Notes: generated from the sequence alone by a model not told the origin. A stretch of 64,000 nucleotides of DNA from Mycobacterium marseillense (GCF_010731675.1 NZ_AP022584.1:4588001-4652000), one strand, 5' to 3'; numbered from the stretch's first letter, positions 51,262 to 59,666 are shown. Program-made: numbers and translations.

Positions 51262-52459
51262 AGACCTTGCCGCCTTTCATCACGAAGCTGACGTTTCGGG
51301 TAACGGTGATGTCTTCCAACGGGTTTCCGGGCACCGCGATGATATCGGCGAGCTGGCCCTGCGCCAGTCGGCCGCGGTCGGTCGAGTTGATGAGCTCGGC
51401 CGCGGTGGTGGTGGCCGCGCGCAGCACCGCCAGCGGCGGCATGCCCCAGTCCACCAGCGTGACGAGTTCGTCGGCGTTCTTGCCGTGCGGTATTGCCGGC
51501 GCGTCAGTGCCGACCGCGATCTTCACGCCGGCCTCATAGGCGGCCTTGACCGATGTCTTCGCCTTCGGGAACATCTCGGCGGCCTTGTCCTGCAACTCCT
51601 TGGGTGCGCGGGACACGTCCATCGCCTCGGCGAGCCTGCGGGTGGTCACCAGGAACCGGTCGTTGTCGACCAGCATCTGGATGGCCTCGTCGTCCATGAG
51701 GAAGCCGTGCTCGATGCAGTCGATACCGCACGCGACCGCGTGCTTGACCGCTTCCGCCCCGTGCGTGTGCGCGGCGACGCGTAGCCCGCGCCGGTGTGCC
51801 TCGTCAACGATCGCGCGCAGTTCCTCGTCCGAATAGTGTTGTGCACCAGCCTCACCGGTCAGCGACATGACACCGCCGGAAACGCACACCTTGATCAATT
51901 CGGCGCCGTGCTTGATCTGGTATCGCACCGCCTTGCGGATCTCGTCGATCCCATTCGCGATGCCCTCTTCGACCGTGAGCTCGAGTGCCCCCGGCATGAA
52001 TGCGGCGAACATCGTCGGGTCCAGGTGCCCGCCGGTGGGCGTGATGGCGTGGCCCGCCGGGACGATTCGGGGCCCGTCGATCCAGCCCGCGTCAATCGCC
52101 TTGCCCAGCGCGACATCCAGCAGGTAGCCGCCGGTCTTGACGAACAGGCCGAGGTTGCGCACGGTGGTGAACCCGGCGTGCAGCGTACGTCGGGCGTTGC
52201 CGATCGCACGCAGCACCCGCGTCGGGGGGTCGTCCTGCACTTGGGAGAGCCCGGGCGTTTCCCCGCGCCCGCCCATCAGGAGGTTCACCTCCATGTCCAT
52301 CAACCCGGGCAGCAGGATCTGGTCGCCGAGATCGATGAGCTCGCCTTCCGGCTCACCCCCCACACCGACGATCCGGTCGCCCTCGATCCGCACGATGCCG
52401 GGCCGAACGATCTCGCCGGCATCGACGTCGAGCAGCCCGGCTGCCTTAAGCGTCAGCAC
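51242..52459 (-). CDS. Amidohydrolase (imidazolonepropionase/prolidase-like subgroup)
   Basis: A 405-residue metal-dependent amidohydrolase of the composite type with a beta-sandwich start (LTLKAAGLLDVDAGEIVRPG). Typical metal motifs are seen: QILLPGLMDMEVNLL, where the usual HxH pair of PGLIDxHxH is replaced by M-E-V-N, then AHTHGAEAVKHAV, DCIEHGFLMD and AVGTDAPAIPHG. The change at the first motif is notable and may alter the metal site. It sits between the small unknown protein and the SnoaL-like gene in the Rieske operon. Substrate unknown. Confidence 0.82.
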   Translation of the reverse strand: MLTLKAAGLLDVDAGEIVRPGIVRIEGDRIVGVGGEPEGELIDLGDQILLPGLMDMEVNLLMGGRGETPGLSQVQDDPPTRVLRAIGNARRTLHAGFTTVRNLGLFVKTGGYLLDVALGKAIDAGWIDGPRIVPAGHAITPTGGHLDPTMFAAFMPGALELTVEEGIANGIDEIRKAVRYQIKHGAELIKVCVSGGVMSLTGEAGAQHYSDEELRAIVDEAHRRGLRVAAHTHGAEAVKHAVACGIDCIEHGFLMDDEAIQMLVDNDRFLVTTRRLAEAMDVSRAPKELQDKAAEMFPKAKTSVKAAYEAGVKIAVGTDAPAIPHGKNADELVTLVDWGMPPLAVLRAATTTAAELINSTDRGRLAQGQLADIIAVPGNPLEDITVTRNVSFVMKGGKVYVDKSA

Positions 52460-52462
52460 GTG

Positions 52463-52786
52463 TCAGATCACCGGCTCCCGAAGCACTTCCACCCACGCCG
52501 CGCCGCTGTCGGGGACGCGCGGCTGCTTCCATGCCTCGATCGGGAATGACACCATGACCAAGGATTGCATGATGTGCATCAGGGTCTTTGCGTCATCCGG
52601 CAGGTCGTCCAGCGGAAACTTGTCGCAGTAGGCGATCACGTCGTTGAGCAACGGGAACGCGGCGTCGTAGAACTGCTGCATCTGTGGCATCGTCGAGGCG
52701 AGCCGCTTGGCGTAGCGCTCGGGCTCGGTGGCCAGGTCCCAATCCAAATAGGGCTCGAGGGCGGCGAATTCAGACGGTAGCGCCAT
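52463..52786 (-). CDS. Small conserved protein of unknown function, Rieske operon
   Basis: A 107-residue protein, MALPSEFAALEPYLDWDLA to the C-terminal WVEVLREPVI, mostly helical in appearance, acidic, no signal peptide or Cys motif. It starts 16 bp inside the end of the Rieske oxygenase gene, so it is translationally coupled, and ends 3 bp before the amidohydrolase. Its strict embedding suggests an assembly or accessory role for the oxygenase, but I recognise no family. Confidence 0.65.
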   Translation of the reverse strand: MALPSEFAALEPYLDWDLATEPERYAKRLASTMPQMQQFYDAAFPLLNDVIAYCDKFPLDDLPDDAKTLMHIMQSLVMVSFPIEAWKQPRVPDSGAAWVEVLREPVI

Positions 52787-54047
52787 TGCGCTGGTACTCC
52801 TTGACGTAGTTGGCGGTCGTGTGGTGCAGATGGCGGATCAGGACTTCCTGGTCACACAGCAGGAACTCCTTGACGGCCCGGGTGCCGATCATGGTCTGGG
52901 TCGCTTCCAAGGTGTTGGCGTCCTGCAGCGCGTACTCCTTGAACGTCACCGCGGCCAACTCCTGGGCCAGGCGTTCCCGCGCATTGCGCGGCGGGACGAA
53001 ATACAGCGTGGACTCGAAGATGTGCTTGTCCACCGCGGTCGGCCAGTAGTGGTAGGTCAGGTACCAGCCGGGCTCCCAGATCAGCAGCATGAAGTTCGGG
53101 TAGAACAGCCACGAGTCGATGCCCCACTGCGGCACCCGCTTGACGTTGACACCCGAAGGGAGGTCGAGCTTTTCGATGATCTCCGGCTTGTCCCACGGGC
53201 CGAACAACCCGCTGCGCAACACCTGGTCCATGGGCTTGACCATGGACATGTCCGGGGGCGGCGACTGACCACCCCACGTCGACTGCAGGCTGTGCGGACC
53301 GGCCACCTCGTAATGCAGCGCCTCGTAGCCGAACTTCTGGATTTTGGCAGCTTCTTCCTTGGTGTACTGCCCCTGGTGCAGGATCGGCGCGTGGTAGAAC
53401 TCGACGAACGCGTCGATGAACAGCTTCCAGTTGCTGCCGACCTCGGCCCGGTAGGAGTAGGCCTCCGTCATCTCGCCGAAGGGGTACCCCTCGATACTCT
53501 TGGCCAGCGGCCCGAGGTAATCGGTGAGCGGCGCCGCGTTGTCGTCGAAGTTGATGAAGATGAACCCTTCCCACACCTCGCAGCGGACGGGCGCCAGCCC
53601 GTAGTCGCCCTTGTCGACGTTGAAGAACTCTTCTTCCTGCTGGATGAAGGTCAGGTCACCGTCGAGGTTGTAGCGCCAGGCGTGGTACTTGCAAGTGAAC
53701 TGCCGGCAGGTGCCTGAGGTCTCCTCGTTGGGAAAGTCGTTCCACACCAGCTTGTTTCCGCGGTGGCGGCAGACGTTGTGATAGGCCTTGACCGACCCGT
53801 CCTTGGTCTTGACGATGATCACCGACGTGCCCTTGCCGGCCGACGGCAGTTCTCTGGTGAAGTAGCTGCCGGTGCGGGGGAGCCGGTTGACCCTGCCGAC
53901 GTTCAGCCACATCCGCCGAAAGACCGCGTCGCGCTCGGCTTCGAAGAACGCGGGATCGATCGAGTCGGTGTAGTCGACCGGATCGGTGCCCAGTTCGGGA
54001 TAGTTTTCTGTCCAGCTGCCGGCGGCTGGCTTGGGGAAGTGCGGCAA
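52770..54047 (-). CDS. Rieske non-heme iron oxygenase, alpha subunit
   Basis: A 425-residue aromatic ring-hydroxylating oxygenase alpha subunit. The Rieske [2Fe-2S] ligands are C93-R-H95 and C119-K-Y-H122, with 23 residues between H95 and C119, longer than the usual 15-17. The catalytic Fe(II) site is in FIDAFVEFYHAPILH, with the bridging position occupied by Glu. The TTG at 54047 is chosen because AGGAGT stands 8 bases before it and the protein then opens MPHFPKPAAGSW. No reductase or ferredoxin gene is adjacent. It is the second gene of the operon driven by site E. Confidence 0.88.
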   Translation of the reverse strand: MPHFPKPAAGSWTENYPELGTDPVDYTDSIDPAFFEAERDAVFRRMWLNVGRVNRLPRTGSYFTRELPSAGKGTSVIIVKTKDGSVKAYHNVCRHRGNKLVWNDFPNEETSGTCRQFTCKYHAWRYNLDGDLTFIQQEEEFFNVDKGDYGLAPVRCEVWEGFIFINFDDNAAPLTDYLGPLAKSIEGYPFGEMTEAYSYRAEVGSNWKLFIDAFVEFYHAPILHQGQYTKEEAAKIQKFGYEALHYEVAGPHSLQSTWGGQSPPPDMSMVKPMDQVLRSGLFGPWDKPEIIEKLDLPSGVNVKRVPQWGIDSWLFYPNFMLLIWEPGWYLTYHYWPTAVDKHIFESTLYFVPPRNARERLAQELAAVTFKEYALQDANTLEATQTMIGTRAVKEFLLCDQEVLIRHLHHTTANYVKEYQRNGATV

Positions 54048-54061
54048 CGTTCTTACTCCTC

Positions 54062-54595
54062 TTATTCGACGTTGGTAGCGGCTGGGGTGGCGTGTTCGGG
54101 CTGGATGCCGAAAGTGTTGAAGGCCATGGCCAGCAGGGCGTAGCAGCCGACCGTGAAGACGAAATCCATGCGTTGCTGGTCGGTGAGACGCTCGCCCAGC
54201 GCCGCCCACGTGTGGTCGGACAGTTCCGACTTATCGTCGAGCTCGTCGACCCCGGTGATGACGGCTTGGTCGAACTCGTCGAGGGCCTCCCCACGCTGCA
54301 CCGCCGCGATCTGGTCCTCGGTGATCCCTTCTTCCTTGGCCATGCGGAAGTGGTGGGACCACTCGTAGGCACATTGCCGGCGGTGGGCCACCCGCAGGAT
54401 GGCCAGTTCGCGGATGCGTGGCGGCAGCGTGGACGACGTCAGCAGGTGGACATTGAATCGGAGAAAGGCCTTGGCCAGCTTGGGGTGGTGCGCGAGCGTG
54501 GACAGCGCGTTGTTGGTGTCCGCTTCACGCATGGCCGAGAGGGCCTGCTGGGTAGCCTCGTCCCACTGATCGGCGGGGAGCGGCTGCAAGCGCAT
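54062..54595 (-). CDS. Carboxymuconolactone decarboxylase-family (AhpD-like) protein
   Basis: A 177-residue helical protein of the CMD/AhpD fold: LPPRIRELAILRVAHRRQCAYEWSHHF, in which the usual CxxC pair of AhpD is reduced to one Cys (CAYEW), so peroxidase activity is doubtful. A role as a gamma-carboxymuconolactone decarboxylase-like or unknown enzyme is possible. It is the first gene of the operon CMD, Rieske, small unknown, amidohydrolase, SnoaL, two FadE, and site E is 22 bp upstream of its ATG. Confidence 0.83.
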   Translation of the reverse strand: MRLQPLPADQWDEATQQALSAMREADTNNALSTLAHHPKLAKAFLRFNVHLLTSSTLPPRIRELAILRVAHRRQCAYEWSHHFRMAKEEGITEDQIAAVQRGEALDEFDQAVITGVDELDDKSELSDHTWAALGERLTDQQRMDFVFTVGCYALLAMAFNTFGIQPEHATPAATNVE

Positions 54596-54617
54596 CAGCA
54601 GTGTCCTCTCGGTGAAA

Positions 54618-54632
54618 GAGAATCAGATTCTC
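54618..54632. promoter_or_regulatory. Palindromic operator GAGAAT-CAG-ATTCTC (site E)
   Basis: A perfect 6-3-6 copy, 22 bp upstream of the CMD gene start, in front of a seven-gene leftward operon that includes the Rieske oxygenase. A minus-strand -35-like TTGCAA (54640-54635) stands beside it. Confidence 0.7.
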
Positions 54633-54888
54633 ATTTGCAACTAACAGACTGGCACGAAACGTGCGCCCGGTCAATGCCGGCGTGTCGCGCGACCCCGGGT
54701 CGGGTCACCGCCTGGCCTGCGCGGCGGTCGGGTTGGTCGCTGTCCTCACTGATGGGGGCGGCGCCGCCGCGCCGCTGCGTCGCGCCAGTCCTACCTCACG
54801 GCATTGATGCTCGGCGCCGGCGAATCCGCCGGTTCCTTCGGTCGCTGGTCAGGACGGTGCGGGCCGGAGCAGCAACCGCTGGATGTTG

Positions 54889-54916
54889 ATTCTCGCCTGG
54901 CGAGAAGATAGTTTTC
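54889..54916. promoter_or_regulatory. Degenerate operator cluster (site F)
   Basis: A perfect inverted repeat TTCTCGCC-T-GGCGAGAA (54890-54906) shares its right arm with GAGAAG-ATA-GTTTTC (54902-54916), which matches the GAGAAT-N3-ATTCTC consensus at 9 of 12 arm positions. It is 77 bp before the amidohydrolase ATG, so the same regulator may control that operon with lower affinity. Confidence 0.45.
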
Positions 54917-54993
54917 ATTTTAGTGATCTTGGCACGGGACAGCGATTCGCCGAGGCTGTGATCGATTCGGTGGAACCGACGAAAGGGACGGCC

Positions 54994-56292
54994 ATGAACA
55001 AAGAAGACATGATCCTGATCAGCGTCGACGACCACACCGTGGAGCCGCCCGACATGTTCAAGAACCACTTGGCGAAGAAGTATCAGGACGACGCGCCGCG
55101 GCTGGTCCACAACGCCGACGGGTCGGACATGTGGAAGTTCCGCGACACCGTCATCCCCAACGTCGCGCTGAATGCGGTGGCCGGCCGGCCGAAAGAGGAG
55201 TACGGCATCGAGCCGACGGGGCTCGACGAGATCCGCCCGGGTTGTTACAACGTGGACGAGCGCGTCAAGGACATGAACGCCGGCGGCATCCTGGCCTCGA
55301 TCTGCTTCCCGTCGTTCCCCGGCTTCGCGGGGCGCCTGTTCGCCACCGACGACAACGACTTCTCGATCGCGCTGGTGCAGGCCTACAACGACTGGCACAT
55401 CGACGAGTGGTGCGGCGCCTACCCGGCGCGGTTCATCCCGATGGCGATACCGGTCATCTGGGACGCCGAGGCGTGCGCCGCCGAGGTGCGCCGGGTGGCC
55501 AAGAAGGGTGTGCACGCGCTCACTTTCACCGAGAACCCGGCCGCGATGGGCTATCCCAGCTTCCACGACGAGTACTGGAACCCGCTGTGGAAAGCCTTGG
55601 TGGACACCGACATGGTGATGAACGTGCACATCGGTTCCTCGGGGCGGCTGGCCATCACCGCGCCGGATGCGCCGATGGACGTGATGATCACGCTGCAGCC
55701 GATGAACATCGTGCAGGCGGCCGCCGACCTGTTGTGGTCGCGGCCGATCAAGGAGTACCCGGACCTCAAGATCGCGTTGTCCGAGGGCGGAACCGGCTGG
55801 ATTCCGTACTTCCTGGAGCGCGCCGACCGGACCTTCGAGATGCACTCCGCGTGGACGCACCAGGACTTCAAGGGCAAGCTGCCCAGCGAGGTTTTCCGCG
55901 ATCACTTCCTGACCTGCTTCATCAGCGACAAGGTCGGCGTGGCGCTGCGCAACATGATCGGCATCGACAACATCTGCTGGGAGGCCGACTACCCGCACAG
56001 CGACTCGATGTGGCCGGGTGCGCCCGAAGAGCTCTGGGATGTCTTGTCGATCAACAACGTTCCCGACGAGGAGATCAACAAGATGACCTACGAGAACGCC
56101 ATGCGCTGGTACTCGTTCGACCCGTTCACGCACATTTCGCGCGAACAGGCGACCGTTGGTGCGCTGCGCAAGGCCGCCGAGGGGCACGACGTGTCCATCA
56201 AGGCCCAGGGCCACGAAAAGGACGGCCGAGGCGGCTCGTCCTTCGCGGATTTCGCGGCCAACGCCAAAGCGCTTAGCGGCAACAAGGACTAA
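54994..56292 (+). CDS. Amidohydrolase family protein (ACMSD-like), paralogue of 423-1685
   Basis: A 432-residue TIM-barrel metal hydrolase with ISVDDHTVEPPDMF (D12-D13-H14), HIGSSG near residue 212 and EADYPHSDS near 332, the same spacing as the gene at 423-1685. The ATG at 54994 follows GAAAGGG. It heads a rightward operon with acyl-CoA dehydrogenase, enoyl-CoA hydratase and thiolase. A hairpin lies 5 bp after its stop. The two paralogues lie in operons carrying GAGAAT-type sites and may act on similar intermediates at different stages. Confidence 0.87.
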   Translation: MNKEDMILISVDDHTVEPPDMFKNHLAKKYQDDAPRLVHNADGSDMWKFRDTVIPNVALNAVAGRPKEEYGIEPTGLDEIRPGCYNVDERVKDMNAGGILASICFPSFPGFAGRLFATDDNDFSIALVQAYNDWHIDEWCGAYPARFIPMAIPVIWDAEACAAEVRRVAKKGVHALTFTENPAAMGYPSFHDEYWNPLWKALVDTDMVMNVHIGSSGRLAITAPDAPMDVMITLQPMNIVQAAADLLWSRPIKEYPDLKIALSEGGTGWIPYFLERADRTFEMHSAWTHQDFKGKLPSEVFRDHFLTCFISDKVGVALRNMIGIDNICWEADYPHSDSMWPGAPEELWDVLSINNVPDEEINKMTYENAMRWYSFDPFTHISREQATVGALRKAAEGHDVSIKAQGHEKDGRGGSSFADFAANAKALSGNKD

Positions 56293-56297
56293 GCCCG

Positions 56298-56356
56298 GCG
56301 AGCAGACGCAGAATCGCATCGTTTGGACGGTATCGTGCGATTCTGCGTCTGCTCGC
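56298..56356. repeat. Perfect 21-bp stem-loop between two operon genes
   Basis: Bases 56298-56318 are exactly complementary to 56336-56356, a 21-bp stem with a 17-base loop. It starts 5 bp after the amidohydrolase stop and ends 20 bp before the chosen start of the next gene. The arms begin GCGAGCAGACGCAG, a sequence type I associate with small intergenic repeats of mycobacteria (from memory, unverified). It may act as an intra-operon attenuator, an RNA-stabilising element, or be a passive mobile repeat. Confidence 0.75.
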
Positions 56357-56376
56357 GCTGAAGAAAGGTGCCACCC

Positions 56377-57552
56377 GTGGGTGGAATGAACTTTGAGCTG
56401 ACCGATGACCAGGAATTGATCCGTCGGTCGGTTGCGGAATTGGCGCGCAAGTTCGACGACCAGTACTGGATGGAAAAAGACCAGGCGCACGAATTCCCCA
56501 CCGAGTTCTACCGCGCCATCGCCGACGGCGGCTGGTTGGGAATGACCATCCCCACCGAATACGGCGGCCACGGCCTGGGAATCACCGAAGCGACCATCCT
56601 GCTCGAGGAGGTCGCCAAGTCCGGCGGCGCCATGAACGCGGCCAGCGCGATCCACCTGTCCATCTTCGGCATGCAGCCCGTGGTGGTGCACGGCTCCGAT
56701 GAACTCAAGGCCCGCACGCTGCCCGCGGTCGCGACCGGTGAGGTGCACGTCTGCTTCGGCGTGACCGAACCCGGTGCGGGGCTTGATACTTCCCGCATCA
56801 CGACGTTCGCCAAGCGCGACGGCGATCGCTACATCGTCAACGGCCGCAAGGTGTGGATCTCCAAGGCGATGGAATCCGACAAGATCCTGTTGCTGACCCG
56901 GACGCAGAGCTATGACGAGGTCACCAAGAAGACCGACGGGATGACGCTGTTCCTCACCGACCTTGACCGGAGCCGGGTGGACATCCGCCCGATCCGCAAG
57001 ATGGGTCGCAACGCCGTCAGCTCCAACGAACTGTTCATCGACAACCTCGAGGTGCCGGTCGAGGACCGGGTCGGCGAGGAGGGCAAGGGATTTCAGTACA
57101 TCCTTGACGGCTTGAACCCGGAGCGGATGCTGATCGCCGCCGAGGCGCTCGGCATCGGCCGGGTGGCTCTGGAGAAGGCGGTGAAATACGGTAACGAGCG
57201 CGAGGTCTTCGGCCGCCCCATCGGAATGAACCAGGGCCTGCAGTTCCCGCTCGCCGATTCCCTGGCCCGGCTCGATGCCGCCGAGCTGATGTTGCGCAAG
57301 GCCACCTGGCTGTATGACAACGGCAAATCCTGTGGGCGCGAGGCCAATACGGCCAAGTACCTGTGCGCCGATGCCGGCTTCACCGCCGCGGACCGGGCGT
57401 TGCAAACTCACGGCGGCATGGGTTACGCGGAGGAGTACCACATCACCCGCTACTTCCGTGAAGCCCGGTTGATGAAGATCGCGCCGGTCAGCCAGGAGAT
57501 GATCTTGAATTTCCTCGGAGCCAACGTTTTGAAGCTGCCGAGGAGCTACTGA
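56377..57552 (+). CDS. Acyl-CoA dehydrogenase (FadE-type)
   Basis: A 391-residue acyl-CoA dehydrogenase with CFGVTEPGAGLDTSRITTFA, VNGRKVWISKAMESD and the C-terminal QTHGGMGYAEEYHITRYFRE. The motif THGGMGYAEE carries the candidate catalytic Glu. Start is uncertain among GTG 56368, GTG 56377 and ATG 56386; the second has AAGAAAGG 8 bases upstream. Unlike the paired FadE proteins, it is full length and probably a homotetramer. It would act before the hydratase and thiolase that follow in the operon. Confidence 0.87.
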   Translation: MGGMNFELTDDQELIRRSVAELARKFDDQYWMEKDQAHEFPTEFYRAIADGGWLGMTIPTEYGGHGLGITEATILLEEVAKSGGAMNAASAIHLSIFGMQPVVVHGSDELKARTLPAVATGEVHVCFGVTEPGAGLDTSRITTFAKRDGDRYIVNGRKVWISKAMESDKILLLTRTQSYDEVTKKTDGMTLFLTDLDRSRVDIRPIRKMGRNAVSSNELFIDNLEVPVEDRVGEEGKGFQYILDGLNPERMLIAAEALGIGRVALEKAVKYGNEREVFGRPIGMNQGLQFPLADSLARLDAAELMLRKATWLYDNGKSCGREANTAKYLCADAGFTAADRALQTHGGMGYAEEYHITRYFREARLMKIAPVSQEMILNFLGANVLKLPRSY

Positions 57553-57611
57553 TGCCGGGCGGGTGCCGCCGGTCGACGGCGGCGTGGTGATGTGACGCAC
57601 GCTCGACACCG

Positions 57612-58454
57612 ATGACTTCCGCTTTTGGGGGCGACGGCCCGTTGTTGCTGTCGCACGACCATGACGGGGTGCGCATTCTCACGCTGAACCGGCCGCGGCG
57701 CAAGAACGCGATCAACCCGGAATTGTGGGTTGCCCTGCGCGACGCACTCGATGCCGCCGGTCGTGATCAGAGCGTGCGCGCACTCGTGCTCACCGGATCC
57801 GGGGGCAGCTTCTGCTCGGGGGCCGACATCTCGGTGCCCGAGGACATCCATCCGAAATACAAGTTGCAGCGCCTGACCGACGTGGCGCTGGCCTTGCACG
57901 AGCTTTCGATTCCGACGGTCGCCAAGGTGACCGGGGTGGCCGTCGGGGCCGGATGGAATCTCGCGCTGGGTTGTGACTTGGTGGTCGCGACCCCGGAATC
58001 GACGTTCTGTCAGATCTTTTCGAAGCGTGGGCTGTCGATTGATCTCGGTGGCTCCTGGCTGCTACCCAAAATCGTTGGCCTGCAACAGGCGAAGCGGCTC
58101 GCCTTGCTGGCGGACACGATCGATGCCGAAGAGGCGTGCGCGCTGAACCTGGTGACCTGGGTTGTGTCGGCCGCGGAGATCGACGCCTTCGTCACGGATC
58201 TCGCCAACCGGCTCGCGGCCGGGCCGCCGATCGCGTTGGCCCACACCAAAGCGTTGCTGAACGAGGGCGCCGACCGCACCTTGCGTGACGCGCTCGCCAA
58301 CGAGGCCCGCGCGCAGGGAGTCAACTTCGCCACCGCGGACGCCGCGGCGGCCTATGCCGCTTTCGCCGAACGGCGGGAGCCGTCGTTTACTGGTCGGTGG
58401 GCCCTAGCAAAATCCGGCGTGGAACCGGATTCGGGCGAGAAACAATCGGAGTAG
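57612..58454 (+). CDS. Enoyl-CoA hydratase family protein
   Basis: A 280-residue crotonase-fold protein. It has GSGGSFCSGADIS and KVTGVAVGAGWNLALGCDLV as oxyanion elements, and SKRGLSIDLGGSWLLP with an Asp in place of the second catalytic Glu, a form common in mycobacterial EchA proteins. It lies between a FadE gene and a thiolase and should hydrate or isomerise the enoyl-CoA made by the FadE. It is separated from the thiolase by 4 bp. Confidence 0.87.
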   Translation: MTSAFGGDGPLLLSHDHDGVRILTLNRPRRKNAINPELWVALRDALDAAGRDQSVRALVLTGSGGSFCSGADISVPEDIHPKYKLQRLTDVALALHELSIPTVAKVTGVAVGAGWNLALGCDLVVATPESTFCQIFSKRGLSIDLGGSWLLPKIVGLQQAKRLALLADTIDAEEACALNLVTWVVSAAEIDAFVTDLANRLAAGPPIALAHTKALLNEGADRTLRDALANEARAQGVNFATADAAAAYAAFAERREPSFTGRWALAKSGVEPDSGEKQSE

Positions 58455-58458
58455 AGAT

Positions 58459-59613
58459 ATGCGTGAAACAGTCATCGTCGACGCCGTGCGCACCGCCGTC
58501 GGCAAGCGCAACGGCGCGCTTTCGGGCATGCACGCCGCCGATCTGTCCGCGGTCGTCCTCAACGAACTCGTGGAACGCACCGGCATCGGCCCCGAGATCA
58601 TCGACGACGTGGTGTGGGGCTGTGTCTCCCAGGTGGGCGACCAGTCCAGCAACATCGGCCGCTACGCCGTGTTAGCCGCCGGCTGGCCGGAAAGCATTCC
58701 CGGCACCACCGTCAACCGCGCCTGCGGTTCCAGCCAGCAGGCGCTGGACTTCGCCGTACAGGCGGTGATGTCGGGCCAGCAGGATGTCGTCGTGGCCGGC
58801 GGTGTCGAGGTCATGAGCCGCGTCCCCCTGGGCTCGGCGCGCGCCTCCGGCATGCCTTATGGCCCGAAAGTGCTTGCCCGCTATGACGATTTCTCCTTCA
58901 ACCAGGGTCTGTCTGCGGAGATGATCGCCAAAAAGTGGGGCTTCTCCCGCACCCGGCTCGACGAGTACAGCGTCGAGTCCCACGAGCGGGCGGCCGCGGC
59001 CCAGGACGCCGGCGCGTTCACCGACCAGATTGTGCCGGTGTTCGCCGACGGGGCCGAGAACAACGTGGTGGCCGCCGACGAGGGCGTCCGGCGCGGAAGC
59101 AGCGTGGAAAAGCTGGCCGCGCTCAAGCCCGCCTTCGCCGAGGACGGCGTGATCCACGCCGGCAATTCCTCGCAGATCTCCGACGGGGCCGCCGCGCTTC
59201 TGGTGACCACCGCCGAGATGGCGGTCGAGCTGGGTTTGACCCCGATCGTGCGGTACGTGGCGGGCGCGGTCACCGGGGCGGATCCGGTGCTCATGCTCAC
59301 CGGCCCCATTCCGGCGACCGAGAAGGTGCTCAGCAAGGCCGGCGTCGCGCTGTCGGACGTGGGCGTGTTCGAGGTCAACGAGGCCTTCGCGCCCGTCCCG
59401 CTGGCGTGGCTGGCGGAAACCGGTACGGACCCCGCCCGGATGAATCCGCTGGGCGGCGCCATCGCGCTGGGCCACCCGCTCGGCGCCTCGGGTGCCGTGC
59501 TGATGACCCGCATGGCGCACCACATGCGCGACAACGGGATTCGGTACGGGCTGCAGACCATGTGCGAGGGCGGCGGGACCGCCAACGCGACGCTGGTCGA
59601 GCTCGTCGGCTAG
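58459..59613 (+). CDS. Acetyl-CoA acetyltransferase (thiolase)
   Basis: A 384-residue thiolase with the nucleophilic Cys in NRACGSSQQALD, NEAFAPVPLAWL, the His in GHPLGASGA and the C-terminal CEGGGTANA; all catalytic residues are intact. It is the last gene of the operon starting at 54994 and would cleave a 3-ketoacyl-CoA. A small hairpin follows (59645-59658). Confidence 0.9.
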   Translation: MRETVIVDAVRTAVGKRNGALSGMHAADLSAVVLNELVERTGIGPEIIDDVVWGCVSQVGDQSSNIGRYAVLAAGWPESIPGTTVNRACGSSQQALDFAVQAVMSGQQDVVVAGGVEVMSRVPLGSARASGMPYGPKVLARYDDFSFNQGLSAEMIAKKWGFSRTRLDEYSVESHERAAAAQDAGAFTDQIVPVFADGAENNVVAADEGVRRGSSVEKLAALKPAFAEDGVIHAGNSSQISDGAAALLVTTAEMAVELGLTPIVRYVAGAVTGADPVLMLTGPIPATEKVLSKAGVALSDVGVFEVNEAFAPVPLAWLAETGTDPARMNPLGGAIALGHPLGASGAVLMTRMAHHMRDNGIRYGLQTMCEGGGTANATLVELVG

Positions 59614-59644
59614 CAGCGACCCCACTCACGAAAAGCCACCCCCG

Positions 59645-59658
59645 GTGACCCTTGTCAC
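59645..59658 (+). terminator. Short hairpin after the thiolase gene
   Basis: GTGAC-CCTT-GTCAC, a 5-bp stem with a 4-base loop, 31 bp after the thiolase stop and before the TetR operator. Weak by itself; it could be the end of the operon. Confidence 0.3.
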
Positions 59659-59666
59659 AGCGGTCA

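Larger units (their letters stand above)
54596..54993. other. Divergent control region, 398 bp, no gene
   Basis: This is the only gap over 300 bp. It holds site E (54618-54632) next to the leftward operon and a cluster of related half-sites (54889-54916) near the rightward amidohydrolase gene. Between 54640 and 54880 I see no coding frame, repeat or RNA gene. The frame at 54883 that begins with ATG is the upstream extension of the amidohydrolase and is not needed. Confidence 0.5.

Noticed and set aside
54796..57609. A 937-codon minus-strand frame opposite the amidohydrolase and acyl-CoA dehydrogenase
   Set aside because: It lacks motifs and lies antisense to two confident genes; codon bias in GC-rich DNA keeps such frames open.
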